DNA of 64,000 bases from Candidatus Gastranaerophilales bacterium (GCA_944325145.1 CALYDL010000010.1:1-64000), one strand, 5' to 3'; counted from the stretch's first letter, positions 26,558 through 34,953 are shown. Program-made: numbers and translations. The notes: a model not told the origin generated them from the letters alone.

Positions 26558-27414
26558 AAAAATGGTTTCAATTGCCTGAATGCGCCGCAGGCAAAAAACG
26601 CCTTCTTTTAAGCTATTTTTTATATAAAATTTTTGGTTCTTCAATTTTAAGAATCATAGCCTTTTTTGTTTCGTTGTCTGTTTTTTTGTTTAACAAAGAA
26701 AGAAGAAATTCATCAATTAAATTTTATAAATTAATTAAAAAACCGCCAATTCTAAGCACATACAGGCAATTTTTTAATTATGCAAATTCTTTGGTTGATA
26801 AAATAATTTCTTTTTCAGGAAATTTTGATACAAATAAATTTATTTTAAAAAACGACCCAAACATTTATAAAGGCGCATTTTTTATAACAACCCACATTGG
26901 AAACATTGAAATTTTAAGGTGTTTAATTGAAAAATTTGACAATTTAAGAACAAATATTTTTCTTCAAGGAAATTTCTGTGAAACCTTCAACAGCTTTTTA
27001 AAAACGCTTGAAATAAAAGTGAATGCAGATATTTTCCCTGTTGAAGAAATAGACATTGAAACATCCATAATAATTTCAGACAGGCTAAAAAACGGCGAAA
27101 TTGTTTTTATGGCAGGAGATAGAATTTCAGCCCAAAATGAAAATAAAATTTATGAAGGGGATTTTTTGGGCAAAAAAATTCAACTGCCACTAGGCACACT
27201 TAAATTTGCACTTATGATGAATGTTCCCATTTATTTTATAGTTTGTGCTAAAGAAGGAAAAAATTATATAGTTGAGGCTGAAGAATTTATTTCAGAGAAA
27301 AACAAAAAACAAGAAAAATTGGATGAATTAAAACAGGCCTACCTAAAATTTCTTGAAAAATATACCCTTAAATACCCATATCAATTCTACAATTTTTACC
27401 AAATGTGGGATTAA
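26554..27414 (+). CDS. LpxL/HtrB-family acyltransferase (ApeJ acyltransferase part)
   Basis: This inner-membrane acyltransferase adds an acyl group to a lipid anchor. I prefer the ATG at 26554, which overlaps the previous stop as ATGA, over the one at 26539. The 286-residue protein has an N-terminal hydrophobic helix (IIAFFVSLSVFLF), THIGNIEILRCL with the H-x4-E catalytic box, and FMAGDRISA. In many APE clusters this domain is fused to a glycosyltransferase; here only the acyltransferase is present and it sits at the end of the operon. It could instead be a lipid A acyltransferase, but its coupling to the cluster argues otherwise. Confidence 0.8.
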   Translation: MKKWFQLPECAAGKKRLLLSYFLYKIFGSSILRIIAFFVSLSVFLFNKERRNSSIKFYKLIKKPPILSTYRQFFNYANSLVDKIISFSGNFDTNKFILKNDPNIYKGAFFITTHIGNIEILRCLIEKFDNLRTNIFLQGNFCETFNSFLKTLEIKVNADIFPVEEIDIETSIIISDRLKNGEIVFMAGDRISAQNENKIYEGDFLGKKIQLPLGTLKFALMMNVPIYFIVCAKEGKNYIVEAEEFISEKNKKQEKLDELKQAYLKFLEKYTLKYPYQFYNFYQMWD

Positions 27415-27448
27415 ACATCAAGGGAATTAAAATTTTATTTAACCAAAT

Positions 27449-27454
27449 TAAAAT
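27449..27454 (+). promoter_or_regulatory. Possible -10 of a leaderless tspO transcript
   Basis: TAAAAT lies 6 nt before the tspO ATG. No -35 or ribosome site is seen and the region is very AT-rich, so this could be chance. Confidence 0.3.
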
Positions 27455-27460
27455 TTATTT

Positions 27461-27847
27461 ATGTTTAATTCTATTTGGTATGAAAATTTAACAAGGCCTT
27501 TTTTATCACCGCCAAAGTGGCTTTTTGCCCCTGTTTGGGGAATTTTATATTTAACAATTTTTATTTCTTTTATTTTATATTTTCTAAAAAAAGATAAAAA
27601 TAAACGAAAAGGCTACATTTATTTTTCAATTCAAATTATTCTTAATTTCTTGTGGACACCTGCATTTTTTGGAATGAAAAACATTTTACTTGCTCTTATT
27701 ATTATAATTTTATTAGATATATTTTTAATTTTAACAATTAAAAATTTCTACCCAACATCAAAAATTGCAAGTTTACTTTTAATTCCATATTTAATATGGA
27801 CACTTTTTGCAACATACCTAAATTTTAGCTATTTTATTTTAAATTAA
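27461..27847 (+). CDS. tspO: TspO/MBR-family membrane protein
   Basis: TspO proteins bind tetrapyrroles and related ligands in the membrane. The 128-residue protein has the family pattern: WYENLTRPFLSPPKWLFAPV at the start, then WGILYLTIFISF, a helix with NFLWTPAFFG, and a last pair of helices with YLIWTLFATYLN. Five helices are expected. It is short by about 20-30 residues compared with many homologues but no domain is missing. It lies 46 nt after the polyene operon on the same strand, perhaps from its own promoter. Confidence 0.88.
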   Translation: MFNSIWYENLTRPFLSPPKWLFAPVWGILYLTIFISFILYFLKKDKNKRKGYIYFSIQIILNFLWTPAFFGMKNILLALIIIILLDIFLILTIKNFYPTSKIASLLLIPYLIWTLFATYLNFSYFILN

Positions 27848-27856
27848 AATAAAAAA

Positions 27857-28125
27857 TTAATTCATAATATTTTCATTTAAGCTGCCTTGCCTGTAACCTT
27901 TTAAGTCAAGCAAAATGTCTTTAAAACCAATATCAAAAAAGCTTTTTAAAATTTCATCTTTTTTATTAATTAAATTTTGAAAATCATTTGGTAAAATTTC
28001 AATTTTTGCCGTTTTTCCGATAATTCTAACTCTATATTGAAAAAAACCATTTCATATAAAATGTTTTCAGCTCTATCTACCATTAAAATTTTTTCTTTAT
28101 CTATTAACTCATTATATGGAATTCG
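27857..28125 (-). pseudogene. larE remnant (C-terminal part, frameshifted)
   Basis: In two frames this reads as the end of the LarE sulfur transferase. The first frame gives RIPYNELIDKEKI and VDRAENILYEM; after a shift near 28046 the other gives FFQYRVRIIGKTAKIEI and DILLDLKGYRQGSLNE. These follow the order of LarE (RIPYG box, AE helix, RVR/ARIE strands, LDLxGYRxGS end). The N-terminal PP-loop half is gone. LarE matures the lactate racemase nickel cofactor. Confidence 0.7.
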
Positions 28126-28151
28126 TTTCAATTCCTAATTTAATTACACCT

Positions 28152-28341
28152 AAAAAACGGCACTTGCTGCAGTAAAGATAATTAATTTTCTTCTATTTAA
28201 ACTAAATGGAATTTTTTCTTTCGGCTTAATTCCATAATGAATTCCATTTAACTTGCATTTTCCTAAACATTTCATGCAGTTTATACAAATTTCATTATCA
28301 ACAAATTTTTCTTTTGAATTAATAGCGCCTGTGGGGCAAGC
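28152..28341 (-). pseudogene. Ferredoxin-type fragment
   Basis: The frame gives ACPTGAINSKEKFVDNEIC followed by CMKCLGKC, half of a 2x[4Fe-4S] ferredoxin fold, and then NRRKLIIFTAASAVF before a stop. The first cluster-binding half is absent. It lies between the aldo/keto-reductase and larE remnants. Confidence 0.6.
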
Positions 28342-28648
28342 TTTTTTAAAACCTTGCCCATTGCAATTTCAGATTGTGAATTTACATACATATAGGCTGT
28401 ATCAAAATAATTTGCGCCCTTTTGCATGCAATATTCAACCATTTTGTCTAATTCTTCCATATCAATATTGTTTCCCCTCATAGGAAGCCTCATGCACCCT
28501 AAAGCCAAAAGGGGAACTGTTATATCTTTATATTTTCTTCTTGTTATTTGGTTTTCGGATTTTATTAATTCTTTTTTGTTGCAGCCCCCAAAAGTGTGGC
28601 GCCGCCTGCTAAAATCGCAGAATTTATAATAAATTCTCTTCTTTTCAT
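28342..28648 (-). pseudogene. Aldo/keto reductase remnant with Tat-type leader
   Basis: From the ATG at 28648 the frame reads MKRREFIINSAILAGGATLL, a twin-arginine-like leader, and then stops. One base shifted, in the A6 run near 28580, it continues as TVPLLALGCMRLPMRG, MQKGANYFDTAYMYVNSQSE and AMGKVLKK, the N-terminal barrel strands of an aldo/keto reductase with the Asp and Tyr of the active site. The rest of the barrel is missing. Confidence 0.7.
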
Positions 28649-28682
28649 GGTACACCCTTATTTTTATTTTTTAAAAGCAAAG

Positions 28683-29336
28683 CTATTTTGCATTTTCTTC
28701 AATCATATTGTTGAATGAATCTATGATATCAACCGCGCTTTCTTCTTTGTTTATTGTTTCATCCGCTTTTTTGTTCACCCCGTTTTGCAGTTTAATTATT
28801 CTTTCCATATCAGAATCCACTCTGTTTATAATTTCAGGGTTAGAAAATTCTTTCAAAGTAACTGAAACCATAACAGGGTCAATTGCTTGTACAAAATCGT
28901 TAATAATAACCGCAACATCAACCAAATCTTTTACCATGCCGGCTAAATCATTAATTCTCATGGATTCAACCGCAACTATGCCTTTAATTTCAGGGTCATT
29001 TGTTGTTGGGGGAAGAAGCTCAATTGATTTTGAACCCCCAAGCCCGTTAAATGCAACTTTTGCTCTTGTCATATCGGGAAGTTTAACATTTTCTTTTGTT
29101 ATTCTTATTTTGCAGATAATATATTTATCTTTTCTTTTTAATTTAACCACATGGCCCACGTTCATTCCCATAAAACGAACGGGTGACCCTTTTACAATGG
29201 AATCAATATCTTTAAATAAAATGTTATAGCTGTTTGGTTTTTCAAATTTGTAATGGTTAAACATTGAAAGCCCAAATACAATTGCGCCAATTATGCAAAT
29301 TAAGATTAAAATTTCAACTATAACTTCTTTTTTCAT
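28683..29336 (-). CDS. MlaD-like MCE-domain lipid transport protein
   Basis: It is the membrane-anchored, periplasmic lipid-binding part of an Mla-type ABC system. The 217-residue protein has an N-terminal helix (IVEILILICIIGAIVFG) and one MCE domain with LFKDIDSIVKGSPVRFMGMNVGHVV and the GLGGSKSIELLPP end. The C-terminal part is helical. Its start is directly behind the stop of the AI-2E-type transporter gene. The permease MlaE is at 41.4 kb; no MlaF ATPase is in the window. Confidence 0.88.
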   Translation of the reverse strand: MKKEVIVEILILICIIGAIVFGLSMFNHYKFEKPNSYNILFKDIDSIVKGSPVRFMGMNVGHVVKLKRKDKYIICKIRITKENVKLPDMTRAKVAFNGLGGSKSIELLPPTTNDPEIKGIVAVESMRINDLAGMVKDLVDVAVIINDFVQAIDPVMVSVTLKEFSNPEIINRVDSDMERIIKLQNGVNKKADETINKEESAVDIIDSFNNMIEENAK

Positions 29337-30371
29337 TCACTTTCCATTGTTAATTTGTTTAATGTACAGTTCATTAACTAAAACGCAAACCAAGCTTGCA
29401 AATGCAGGCCCTAAAATAACCCCTATAAAACCAAGGAATTTTGCACCTATTAAAAGTGAAACAATTATTAATAAGGGGTGGATATCCATAAACTTACCAA
29501 ACAATAAAGGCCTTGTAATTTGGTTTTGAAGCCATTGAGCAATAAGCATTATAACCAAAGTTAAAACCATATAGCCAATTCCGCCGTCATAAGCAGTTAT
29601 CAAACCTAAGCCTACTGCTATTGTTGCGCCGACAACGGGGATTAAATCTGTTATAAATGTTATAAAACCAACTAAAAGAGGGTTTGGGTGCCTTATGATT
29701 AATAAGCCAAGAAACGTAAAAACGCCGACAGCTACCATAGATAATAACTGTGCTACAACATACCCCCCAACTTTTAGGGTCAAAATATCTAAAATTTCTT
29801 TTGCTTTTCTCTTAAATTTTGGCGGGAAAAATGCTAAATAAGCTTTTTTCATATGGTCTGTATCTGTGCACAAGTAAAACACCATAATTGTTACCATTAA
29901 AATAGATGTTATTGAATTTGCAATAACTTTTCCTGCAGATAACCCTTGGCTTAAAATGTTTCCTGCAAAAGATGTGAGCATTGCGCCAAAGTTTTCAAAG
30001 CCGTTTGAATTAATAAAATCAAGCAGGGAATAATTAAAAACTTTAAAGTTTAAAATGTGGTTAACTTTATCCATCTGCATTGGGGCGCTATCAATTAATA
30101 ATGCCACTTGATTAACAGTTATTATTGTTAATGGAATAAAAACAAGCAAAATGCCAACTAAAACCATTAATAAAACTAAGCTTACAGCTAAGGTTCTCGG
30201 CATAAATTTTTGAAGTTTATCAATTATAGGCAACAATGAAGCAGAAATTATAAACGCTCCAAAAAACATTATTGCAATATCAACAATGCTTCCTATAAAA
30301 ACAAGCGCCAGAATTAACATAATAACAAATATTATTGTTTTATACATATTTGAAAAATTGCTTGTGAACAT
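29337..30371 (-). CDS. AI-2E/PerM-family membrane transporter
   Basis: The 344-residue protein has about eight hydrophobic helices and the family marks TDLIPVVGATIAVG and a long hydrophilic stretch in the middle (near FFPPKFKRKAKEILD). Members move small molecules or ions and are often poorly characterised; AI-2 export applies to only some. The start has TGGAG upstream and a TATAAT further up. It is followed with no gap by mlaD, so the two share a transcript. Confidence 0.85.
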   Translation of the reverse strand: MFTSNFSNMYKTIIFVIMLILALVFIGSIVDIAIMFFGAFIISASLLPIIDKLQKFMPRTLAVSLVLLMVLVGILLVFIPLTIITVNQVALLIDSAPMQMDKVNHILNFKVFNYSLLDFINSNGFENFGAMLTSFAGNILSQGLSAGKVIANSITSILMVTIMVFYLCTDTDHMKKAYLAFFPPKFKRKAKEILDILTLKVGGYVVAQLLSMVAVGVFTFLGLLIIRHPNPLLVGFITFITDLIPVVGATIAVGLGLITAYDGGIGYMVLTLVIMLIAQWLQNQITRPLLFGKFMDIHPLLIIVSLLIGAKFLGFIGVILGPAFASLVCVLVNELYIKQINNGK

Positions 30372-30402
30372 AAATTTTTAAACTCCATTATTATATAGTT
30401 TA

Positions 30403-30411
30403 TGTTACAAT
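30403..30411 (+). promoter_or_regulatory. Extended -10 promoter of lysA
   Basis: TGTTACAAT is 33 nt before the lysA start. The same nine bases occur at 60342-60350. Confidence 0.5.
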
Positions 30412-30444
30412 CATTAATGAATTTTAGCAAGGAGAAAGAAGGAT

Positions 30445-31761
30445 ATGCCCAATACCATAAATCAAAATATTAAACCGTTTAATACAAAAAGAAACCAACA
30501 AGGCAATCTTGAAATTTCAGGATGTGATACGGTTAGTCTTGCAAAAAAATACGGAACTCCCCTTTATGTAATGGATGAAGTAACTTTAAGAAAAATAGCA
30601 AGAGAATATAAAGATGCTTTTTCAAGCTATAAAAAAGTTAATATGATGTTTGCAAGCAAGGCTTTAATGACATCTCAAATTGCAAAAATTCTGCACGAAG
30701 AAGGTTTTGGCTTTGACGTTGTTTCAGGCGGCGAAATTTTTACGGTTCATAATGCAAATGTTGATATGAACTATGCAACCTTTAATGGCAACAACAAAAC
30801 CTCTGATGAAATTGAACTTGCGCTAAATCTTAATGTAGGAAGAATTAGTGTGGATAATTTCTATGAAATTAAACTTTTAGATGAAATTGCAAAAAAGAAA
30901 AATAAAATTCAAAAAATATTATTAAGAATTACCCCCGGCATTGAATGCCACACCCATGAATATATTCAAACAGGGCACTTGGATTCAAAATTCGGGTTTG
31001 ATTTAACCCAAATTGATGAAGCTGTTAATTTAATTAAAAACGAATGCAAAAACCTTGAAATTAAAGGTTTGCACGCTCATATAGGTTCTCAAATTTTTGA
31101 AACACAAGTTTATTATGATGAAATCGGCGTTTTAATTAAAGAATTAAAAAGAATTAATGAAGTTCATAACTTAAATTTAGATGAAATGAACATAGGCGGC
31201 GGCCTTGGAATTACTTATACAAGCGAAGATTGCCCGCCTTCTGTTTATGAACTTGCAGATGTTATTTTAAAATCTATTAAAGAAAATTGCGCAAAATATA
31301 ATTTTGATGAACCCGTTTTATATATTGAACCCGGCCGCTCAATTGTGGGAACTTCGGGGGTAACTTTATATACAATTGGTTCCTATAAACAAGTTCCAAA
31401 GGGAAGAAAATATATTGCGGTTGATGGCGGTATGGCAGATAACCCAAGGCCTTCAATGTATGGTGCAAAATATTTGGCTGAAATTGCAAATAAAAAAGAA
31501 AATGAAACTTTTGAAAAAGTAACCGTTGCAGGCAGGTTTTGTGAATCAGGCGACATTTTAATTAAAGATATTGAACTAAATTCACCTGAAACAGGCGATA
31601 TTCTATGCGTTTATAATACAGGCGCTTACGGCTATTCAATGTCATCTAATTATAATAGAGTATTAAAACCCGCTATGGTACTTGTAAATTGTGGGCAATC
31701 TGATATTATTATAAAAAGAGAAACCTATGAACAACTTGTTCAAAATGATGTTCTGCACTAA
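30445..31761 (+). CDS. lysA: Diaminopimelate decarboxylase
   Basis: This PLP enzyme converts meso-diaminopimelate to lysine, the last step of the pathway. The 438-residue protein has the alanine-racemase-type barrel with PLP-binding Lys72 in MMFASKALMT, the HAHIGSQIF and GGGLGI phosphate loops, EPGRSIVG, and the C-terminal GRFCESGDIL with the active-site Cys. The start follows AAGGAG. It is followed by cdaA after an 18-nt gap, so the two are probably cotranscribed. Confidence 0.94.
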   Translation: MPNTINQNIKPFNTKRNQQGNLEISGCDTVSLAKKYGTPLYVMDEVTLRKIAREYKDAFSSYKKVNMMFASKALMTSQIAKILHEEGFGFDVVSGGEIFTVHNANVDMNYATFNGNNKTSDEIELALNLNVGRISVDNFYEIKLLDEIAKKKNKIQKILLRITPGIECHTHEYIQTGHLDSKFGFDLTQIDEAVNLIKNECKNLEIKGLHAHIGSQIFETQVYYDEIGVLIKELKRINEVHNLNLDEMNIGGGLGITYTSEDCPPSVYELADVILKSIKENCAKYNFDEPVLYIEPGRSIVGTSGVTLYTIGSYKQVPKGRKYIAVDGGMADNPRPSMYGAKYLAEIANKKENETFEKVTVAGRFCESGDILIKDIELNSPETGDILCVYNTGAYGYSMSSNYNRVLKPAMVLVNCGQSDIIIKRETYEQLVQNDVLH

Positions 31762-31779
31762 AAAAATACAAGGGAAGAA

Positions 31780-32703
31780 GTGGAATTTACAGCGTTTATA
31801 CACCAATATATTTTAAGGCCCTTCCATGAGTTTATGACACAAACTGTTGGCGTAAATTATGGTGCCGCCACTATTGTAAATTTCTTTGAAATTCTCTTTT
31901 TAGCAGGCGTTTTAATATTCTGCTACAAAAAATATATAAGAGGAACGCATTCTGAAAGCTTGGTTAGAGGCTTATTTGTTCTTTTAATTTTATGGGGAAT
32001 ATCTGAACTTTTAATTAAATTCAACATTCAAATTATCGGTATGTTTTTAAAAATGCTTGTAACATTTATTACCGTTAGTTTGATTGTTATTTTTCAGCCT
32101 GAAATGCGCCGCTTTTTAGGGTATATCGGCCAGAACGATTTTATTGTTAATATGTTGTTCAACAAAAACACAGAACCTGTGGCGAGCAATGAAATTAACG
32201 TTGTTAAAGAATTAATTGAAGCTATTAAATATTTATCAAAAACAAAAACAGGTGCTTTAATTGTTTTAAAAAGCAAAGGTGAAACCTTAAATCATAATGA
32301 TGTCGGAGTTAAATTGGATGCAAATTTATCTCAAGAGCTTTTACTTACAATTTTTCACCCTAATACTCCGCTTCATGATGGTGCCGTTATTTTGGATAAA
32401 GATAAAATTATATACGCAGGCGCTTTGTTGCCTTTAACAGAAGACCCAAAATTAAGCTGGAGATACGGAACCCGCCACAGAGCAGCAATTGGCATAACTG
32501 AAATTTCAGATTGCGCTTGTATTGTTGTTTCTGAAGAAACAGGCGATGTTTCAATTGCAACTTCAGGCAGCCTTAAAAAATATGAAGATTTGGGTGCTCT
32601 TAAAGCAGATTTAGAAAGAATTTTAGGCTATGCCAAAAATGAAGACGAAAAGAAACAGTATATTTTTAAATTCGAAAATATACTTCCTTCAAAATATCAA
32701 TAA
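31780..32703 (+). CDS. cdaA: Diadenylate cyclase CdaA (c-di-AMP synthase)
   Basis: It makes cyclic di-AMP, a second messenger for osmolyte and cell-wall control. The 307-residue protein has three N-terminal membrane helices, then a DisA_N-type cyclase domain with the DGA motif in PLHDGAVIL and the RHR motif in GTRHRAAIG. The GTG start follows AGGGAAGAA. Pairing with lysA fits a link between c-di-AMP and cell-wall precursor supply, but no c-di-AMP phosphodiesterase or CdaR is adjacent. It ends 2 nt from the convergent murT. Confidence 0.93.
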   Translation: MEFTAFIHQYILRPFHEFMTQTVGVNYGAATIVNFFEILFLAGVLIFCYKKYIRGTHSESLVRGLFVLLILWGISELLIKFNIQIIGMFLKMLVTFITVSLIVIFQPEMRRFLGYIGQNDFIVNMLFNKNTEPVASNEINVVKELIEAIKYLSKTKTGALIVLKSKGETLNHNDVGVKLDANLSQELLLTIFHPNTPLHDGAVILDKDKIIYAGALLPLTEDPKLSWRYGTRHRAAIGITEISDCACIVVSEETGDVSIATSGSLKKYEDLGALKADLERILGYAKNEDEKKQYIFKFENILPSKYQ

Positions 32704-32705
32704 GT

Positions 32706-34103
32706 TTAATTTGCGCCATATTTTTTAATTAATTTATTTATATTTTTATTAACTTCTAAAAGCCCTGTATAGGTTGTTAAAACAACAAGGTCTTCGTTTT
32801 CATTTAATTCTTCTATGGCAGCTTCAATTCCTATTGTAACTTTATCTGTTGAATCGAATGTTTCAATTAAAACAGGGTTAACATTTGCATATTTTAGCCT
32901 TAAGGACATATCATAAGACCTTATTCCTGTTGTATAAATAACATTTGAAAAATCGGATAAACTTTCAAAGTCTGCATCCCAAAGCCAGCTAACGTCTCTG
33001 CCATCTGCGTAGTTATCGTTAATTGCAATAACCATTCTTGAATTTTTTAAATTTTTCAAACCTCTTAAAACTTCGCTTGCGCCAACGGGGTTTTTAATTA
33101 AATGAATTGTCATCACCCCGCCGTTATTTAATTTTACTTTTTGGTGACGGCCAAAAACAGGCGAATATGAATTTAAGGCTTCTTCAATAAAATTGGGTTC
33201 AACGCCTGATACAAGGGCCGCTGCTATTGCACCAAGTGCATTATAGGCGTTATACAGCCCGCTTAAATTAACCTTAAATTCAAATTTTTCATTTTTATAA
33301 GTAACATTTAAAATTGTTTTATCGGGATATACAATTGCATTTGCCCTAACATCGGGGGTTTTTCTTTGGTTATGGCAGCTGCAATACCAAGCGCCCAATT
33401 GTGCATAAAACCTTTTTGTATATAAAATGTTTTCACCGCATTTGGGGCAAGAGATTGTTTCTTTTGGGCTGTTTGAATTTTTTTCATAATCAATATATTC
33501 AATATTTTCAAACCCGAAATAAATGAATTTATCATCGTTATAGTTCAATTTTTCAGTTATTTCAGATAGCGAAGGGTCATCTGCATTTAAAATAATTTTG
33601 ATATCAGGGTTTAGTTCAATGCCTTTGATTATTTTTTTTCTTGCAATGTCCATTTCGCCGTATCTGTCCAATTGGTCACGGAAAAGGTTTGTAATTAAAA
33701 TGTAATCAAAAACAAATTTGTTTGAAATTGTAGAAAAATATGCTTCATCGCATTCTAAAACAACGCCATCCATTTTTTTAACATTGTTGCCGTCTCCCCC
33801 ATATAAACCTTTTGCAAGTGCTGTTACAATGCCGTTTGGCATATTAGCGCCAAGCTTATTGCTTATAATTTTTAAGCCTTTTTTGTCTAAAATTTCAGAC
33901 AAAATGCCCGATGTTGTTGTTTTGCCGTTTGTGCCTGTTACTGCAAACCTTGGGTGGCTTATATATTCAGCGCATTCAGCTAAAAAATTGGGGTAAAACT
34001 TTTGAACAATTTTTCCGGGGAAACTTGTTGCTTCAAAATTGAACAATTTTAGCGCTTTTGAAACTTTATTTGAAAGTTTGATGGCCTCTATAAACTTTGG
34101 CAT
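32706..34103 (-). CDS. murT: Lipid II isoglutaminyl synthase subunit MurT-like
   Basis: MurT with the glutaminase GatD amidates the second-position D-glutamate of lipid II. The protein has the Mur-ligase ATP loop TGTNGKTTT, a Cys4 zinc ribbon (CPKCGENI and, later, WYCSC) that is specific to MurT, and the C-terminal Mur ligase domain. I prefer the start at 34103 (MPKFIEAIKL, 465 residues); an ATG at 34136 is an alternative placed close to a -10. The partner gatD is not adjacent, which is unusual because murT-gatD normally form an operon. Confidence 0.87.
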   Translation of the reverse strand: MPKFIEAIKLSNKVSKALKLFNFEATSFPGKIVQKFYPNFLAECAEYISHPRFAVTGTNGKTTTSGILSEILDKKGLKIISNKLGANMPNGIVTALAKGLYGGDGNNVKKMDGVVLECDEAYFSTISNKFVFDYILITNLFRDQLDRYGEMDIARKKIIKGIELNPDIKIILNADDPSLSEITEKLNYNDDKFIYFGFENIEYIDYEKNSNSPKETISCPKCGENILYTKRFYAQLGAWYCSCHNQRKTPDVRANAIVYPDKTILNVTYKNEKFEFKVNLSGLYNAYNALGAIAAALVSGVEPNFIEEALNSYSPVFGRHQKVKLNNGGVMTIHLIKNPVGASEVLRGLKNLKNSRMVIAINDNYADGRDVSWLWDADFESLSDFSNVIYTTGIRSYDMSLRLKYANVNPVLIETFDSTDKVTIGIEAAIEELNENEDLVVLTTYTGLLEVNKNINKLIKKYGAN

Positions 34104-34146
34104 ATAAAATACTTCTACCTTACGATATTTTTTCATTAATAAAACA

Positions 34147-34154
34147 ATTATAAT
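34147..34154. promoter_or_regulatory. Palindromic shared -10 between murT and the 117-residue gene
   Basis: ATTATAAT reads as TATAAT on both strands (34149-34154 plus, 34152-34147 minus). The plus-strand ATG at 34163 follows after 8 nt, predicting a leaderless or nearly leaderless transcript. Confidence 0.5.
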
Positions 34155-34162
34155 ACAGTTAT

Positions 34163-34516
34163 ATGCAAGTTGTTTATTTTTTAATATCATTTGTTGAAGT
34201 TATTTTAACAATTGCCTTGGTTTTTTATTTAATAAAGGCAACAAAAACGCTTGATGCAATTAATTTCAAAATGAATTATAAAATTAAAAAATTTGATGAT
34301 TTTTATGATTTAATAACTAAAATTTTAAATTTTTCAGCGCTTAGCTTTCAAGTTTATAAAAAATACAAAGGTTCAATCAAAGAATTTAAAAATATTGCAA
34401 ATGCTTTTTTAACAATTAAAAAAATCATTGATACTTATGCGCTTCTATCAAGCTTGGCAACGGTTAAAAAGTTAAGTTTTCTTTTGGTTTTGAAAAAACT
34501 TTTATTTAAAAAATAG
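34163..34516 (+). CDS. Small membrane-anchored protein, unknown
   Basis: I recognise no family. The 117-residue protein starts with one hydrophobic helix (VVYFLISFVEVILTIALVFYL) and continues as a Lys-rich helical domain with a second mildly hydrophobic stretch near the end (LLSSLATVKKLSFLLVLKK). It is divergent from murT with overlapping promoter elements. No ribosome site precedes it. Confidence 0.65.
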   Translation: MQVVYFLISFVEVILTIALVFYLIKATKTLDAINFKMNYKIKKFDDFYDLITKILNFSALSFQVYKKYKGSIKEFKNIANAFLTIKKIIDTYALLSSLATVKKLSFLLVLKKLLFKK

Positions 34517-34560
34517 CAATTCTACTTTCAGCTAGTCACAATTATTGCCGTTTTGTGTAT

Positions 34561-34592
34561 TTTTAGTTTGAAATAAATTATTTAAACTAAAA
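34561..34592. repeat. 32-bp near-perfect dyad before the 103-residue gene
   Basis: TTTTAGTTT at 34561-34569 is matched by AAACTAAAA at 34584-34592 with AAATAA/TTATTT nested inside. It may be an operator; it lacks the T-tract expected of a terminator. Confidence 0.4.
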
Positions 34593-34619
34593 ACAAATAG
34601 CCCTATTTAAGGAGTGATT

Positions 34620-34928
34620 ATGCTAGTTGAAAAAAGATATAGAGAGAATGAAAACTACGCTTGCCAAGAATTCAAGGGGGTTTTAAAAGAAACAATACCT
34701 TGGCTTGAATATTTGGCAGATGAATATCATTGCGCAGTAGTTAAAAAAGAATGGAGAAGCAAATATAATAATTATGTTGTATATGATTATGAGCCTTTTT
34801 GTTCTGAAGGTTTTGAAATTAATATGACATTAAGCTCTTCTTCGCCTGAGTTCTTAAATTTTGTTAAATATTTGTATGACAAAAAAATGTCTGTCATAAA
34901 TTATTTAAATAATTGCATTGATATTTAA
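34620..34928 (+). CDS. Small soluble protein, unknown
   Basis: I recognise no family. The ATG at 34620 is preferred because AAGGAG lies 5 nt upstream. The 102-residue product is acidic, rich in aromatic residues (YRENENYACQEF, EYLADEYHCAVV, YVVYDYEPF) and has three cysteines. No signal or membrane segment is present. It stands alone between a dyad and a strong terminator. Confidence 0.7.
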   Translation: MLVEKRYRENENYACQEFKGVLKETIPWLEYLADEYHCAVVKKEWRSKYNNYVVYDYEPFCSEGFEINMTLSSSSPEFLNFVKYLYDKKMSVINYLNNCIDI

Positions 34929-34953
34929 ACCCCTTAAATTAAGGGGGTTTTTT
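34927..34953 (+). terminator. Rho-independent terminator
   Basis: The arms AACCCCTTAA and TTAAGGGGG(TT) pair around a single A and are followed by a T-run. It closes the 102-residue gene. Confidence 0.85.

Noticed and set aside
28253-28629. Plus-strand ORFs opposite the pseudogenes
   Set aside because: The clear protein motifs are all on the minus strand; the plus frames are shadows.
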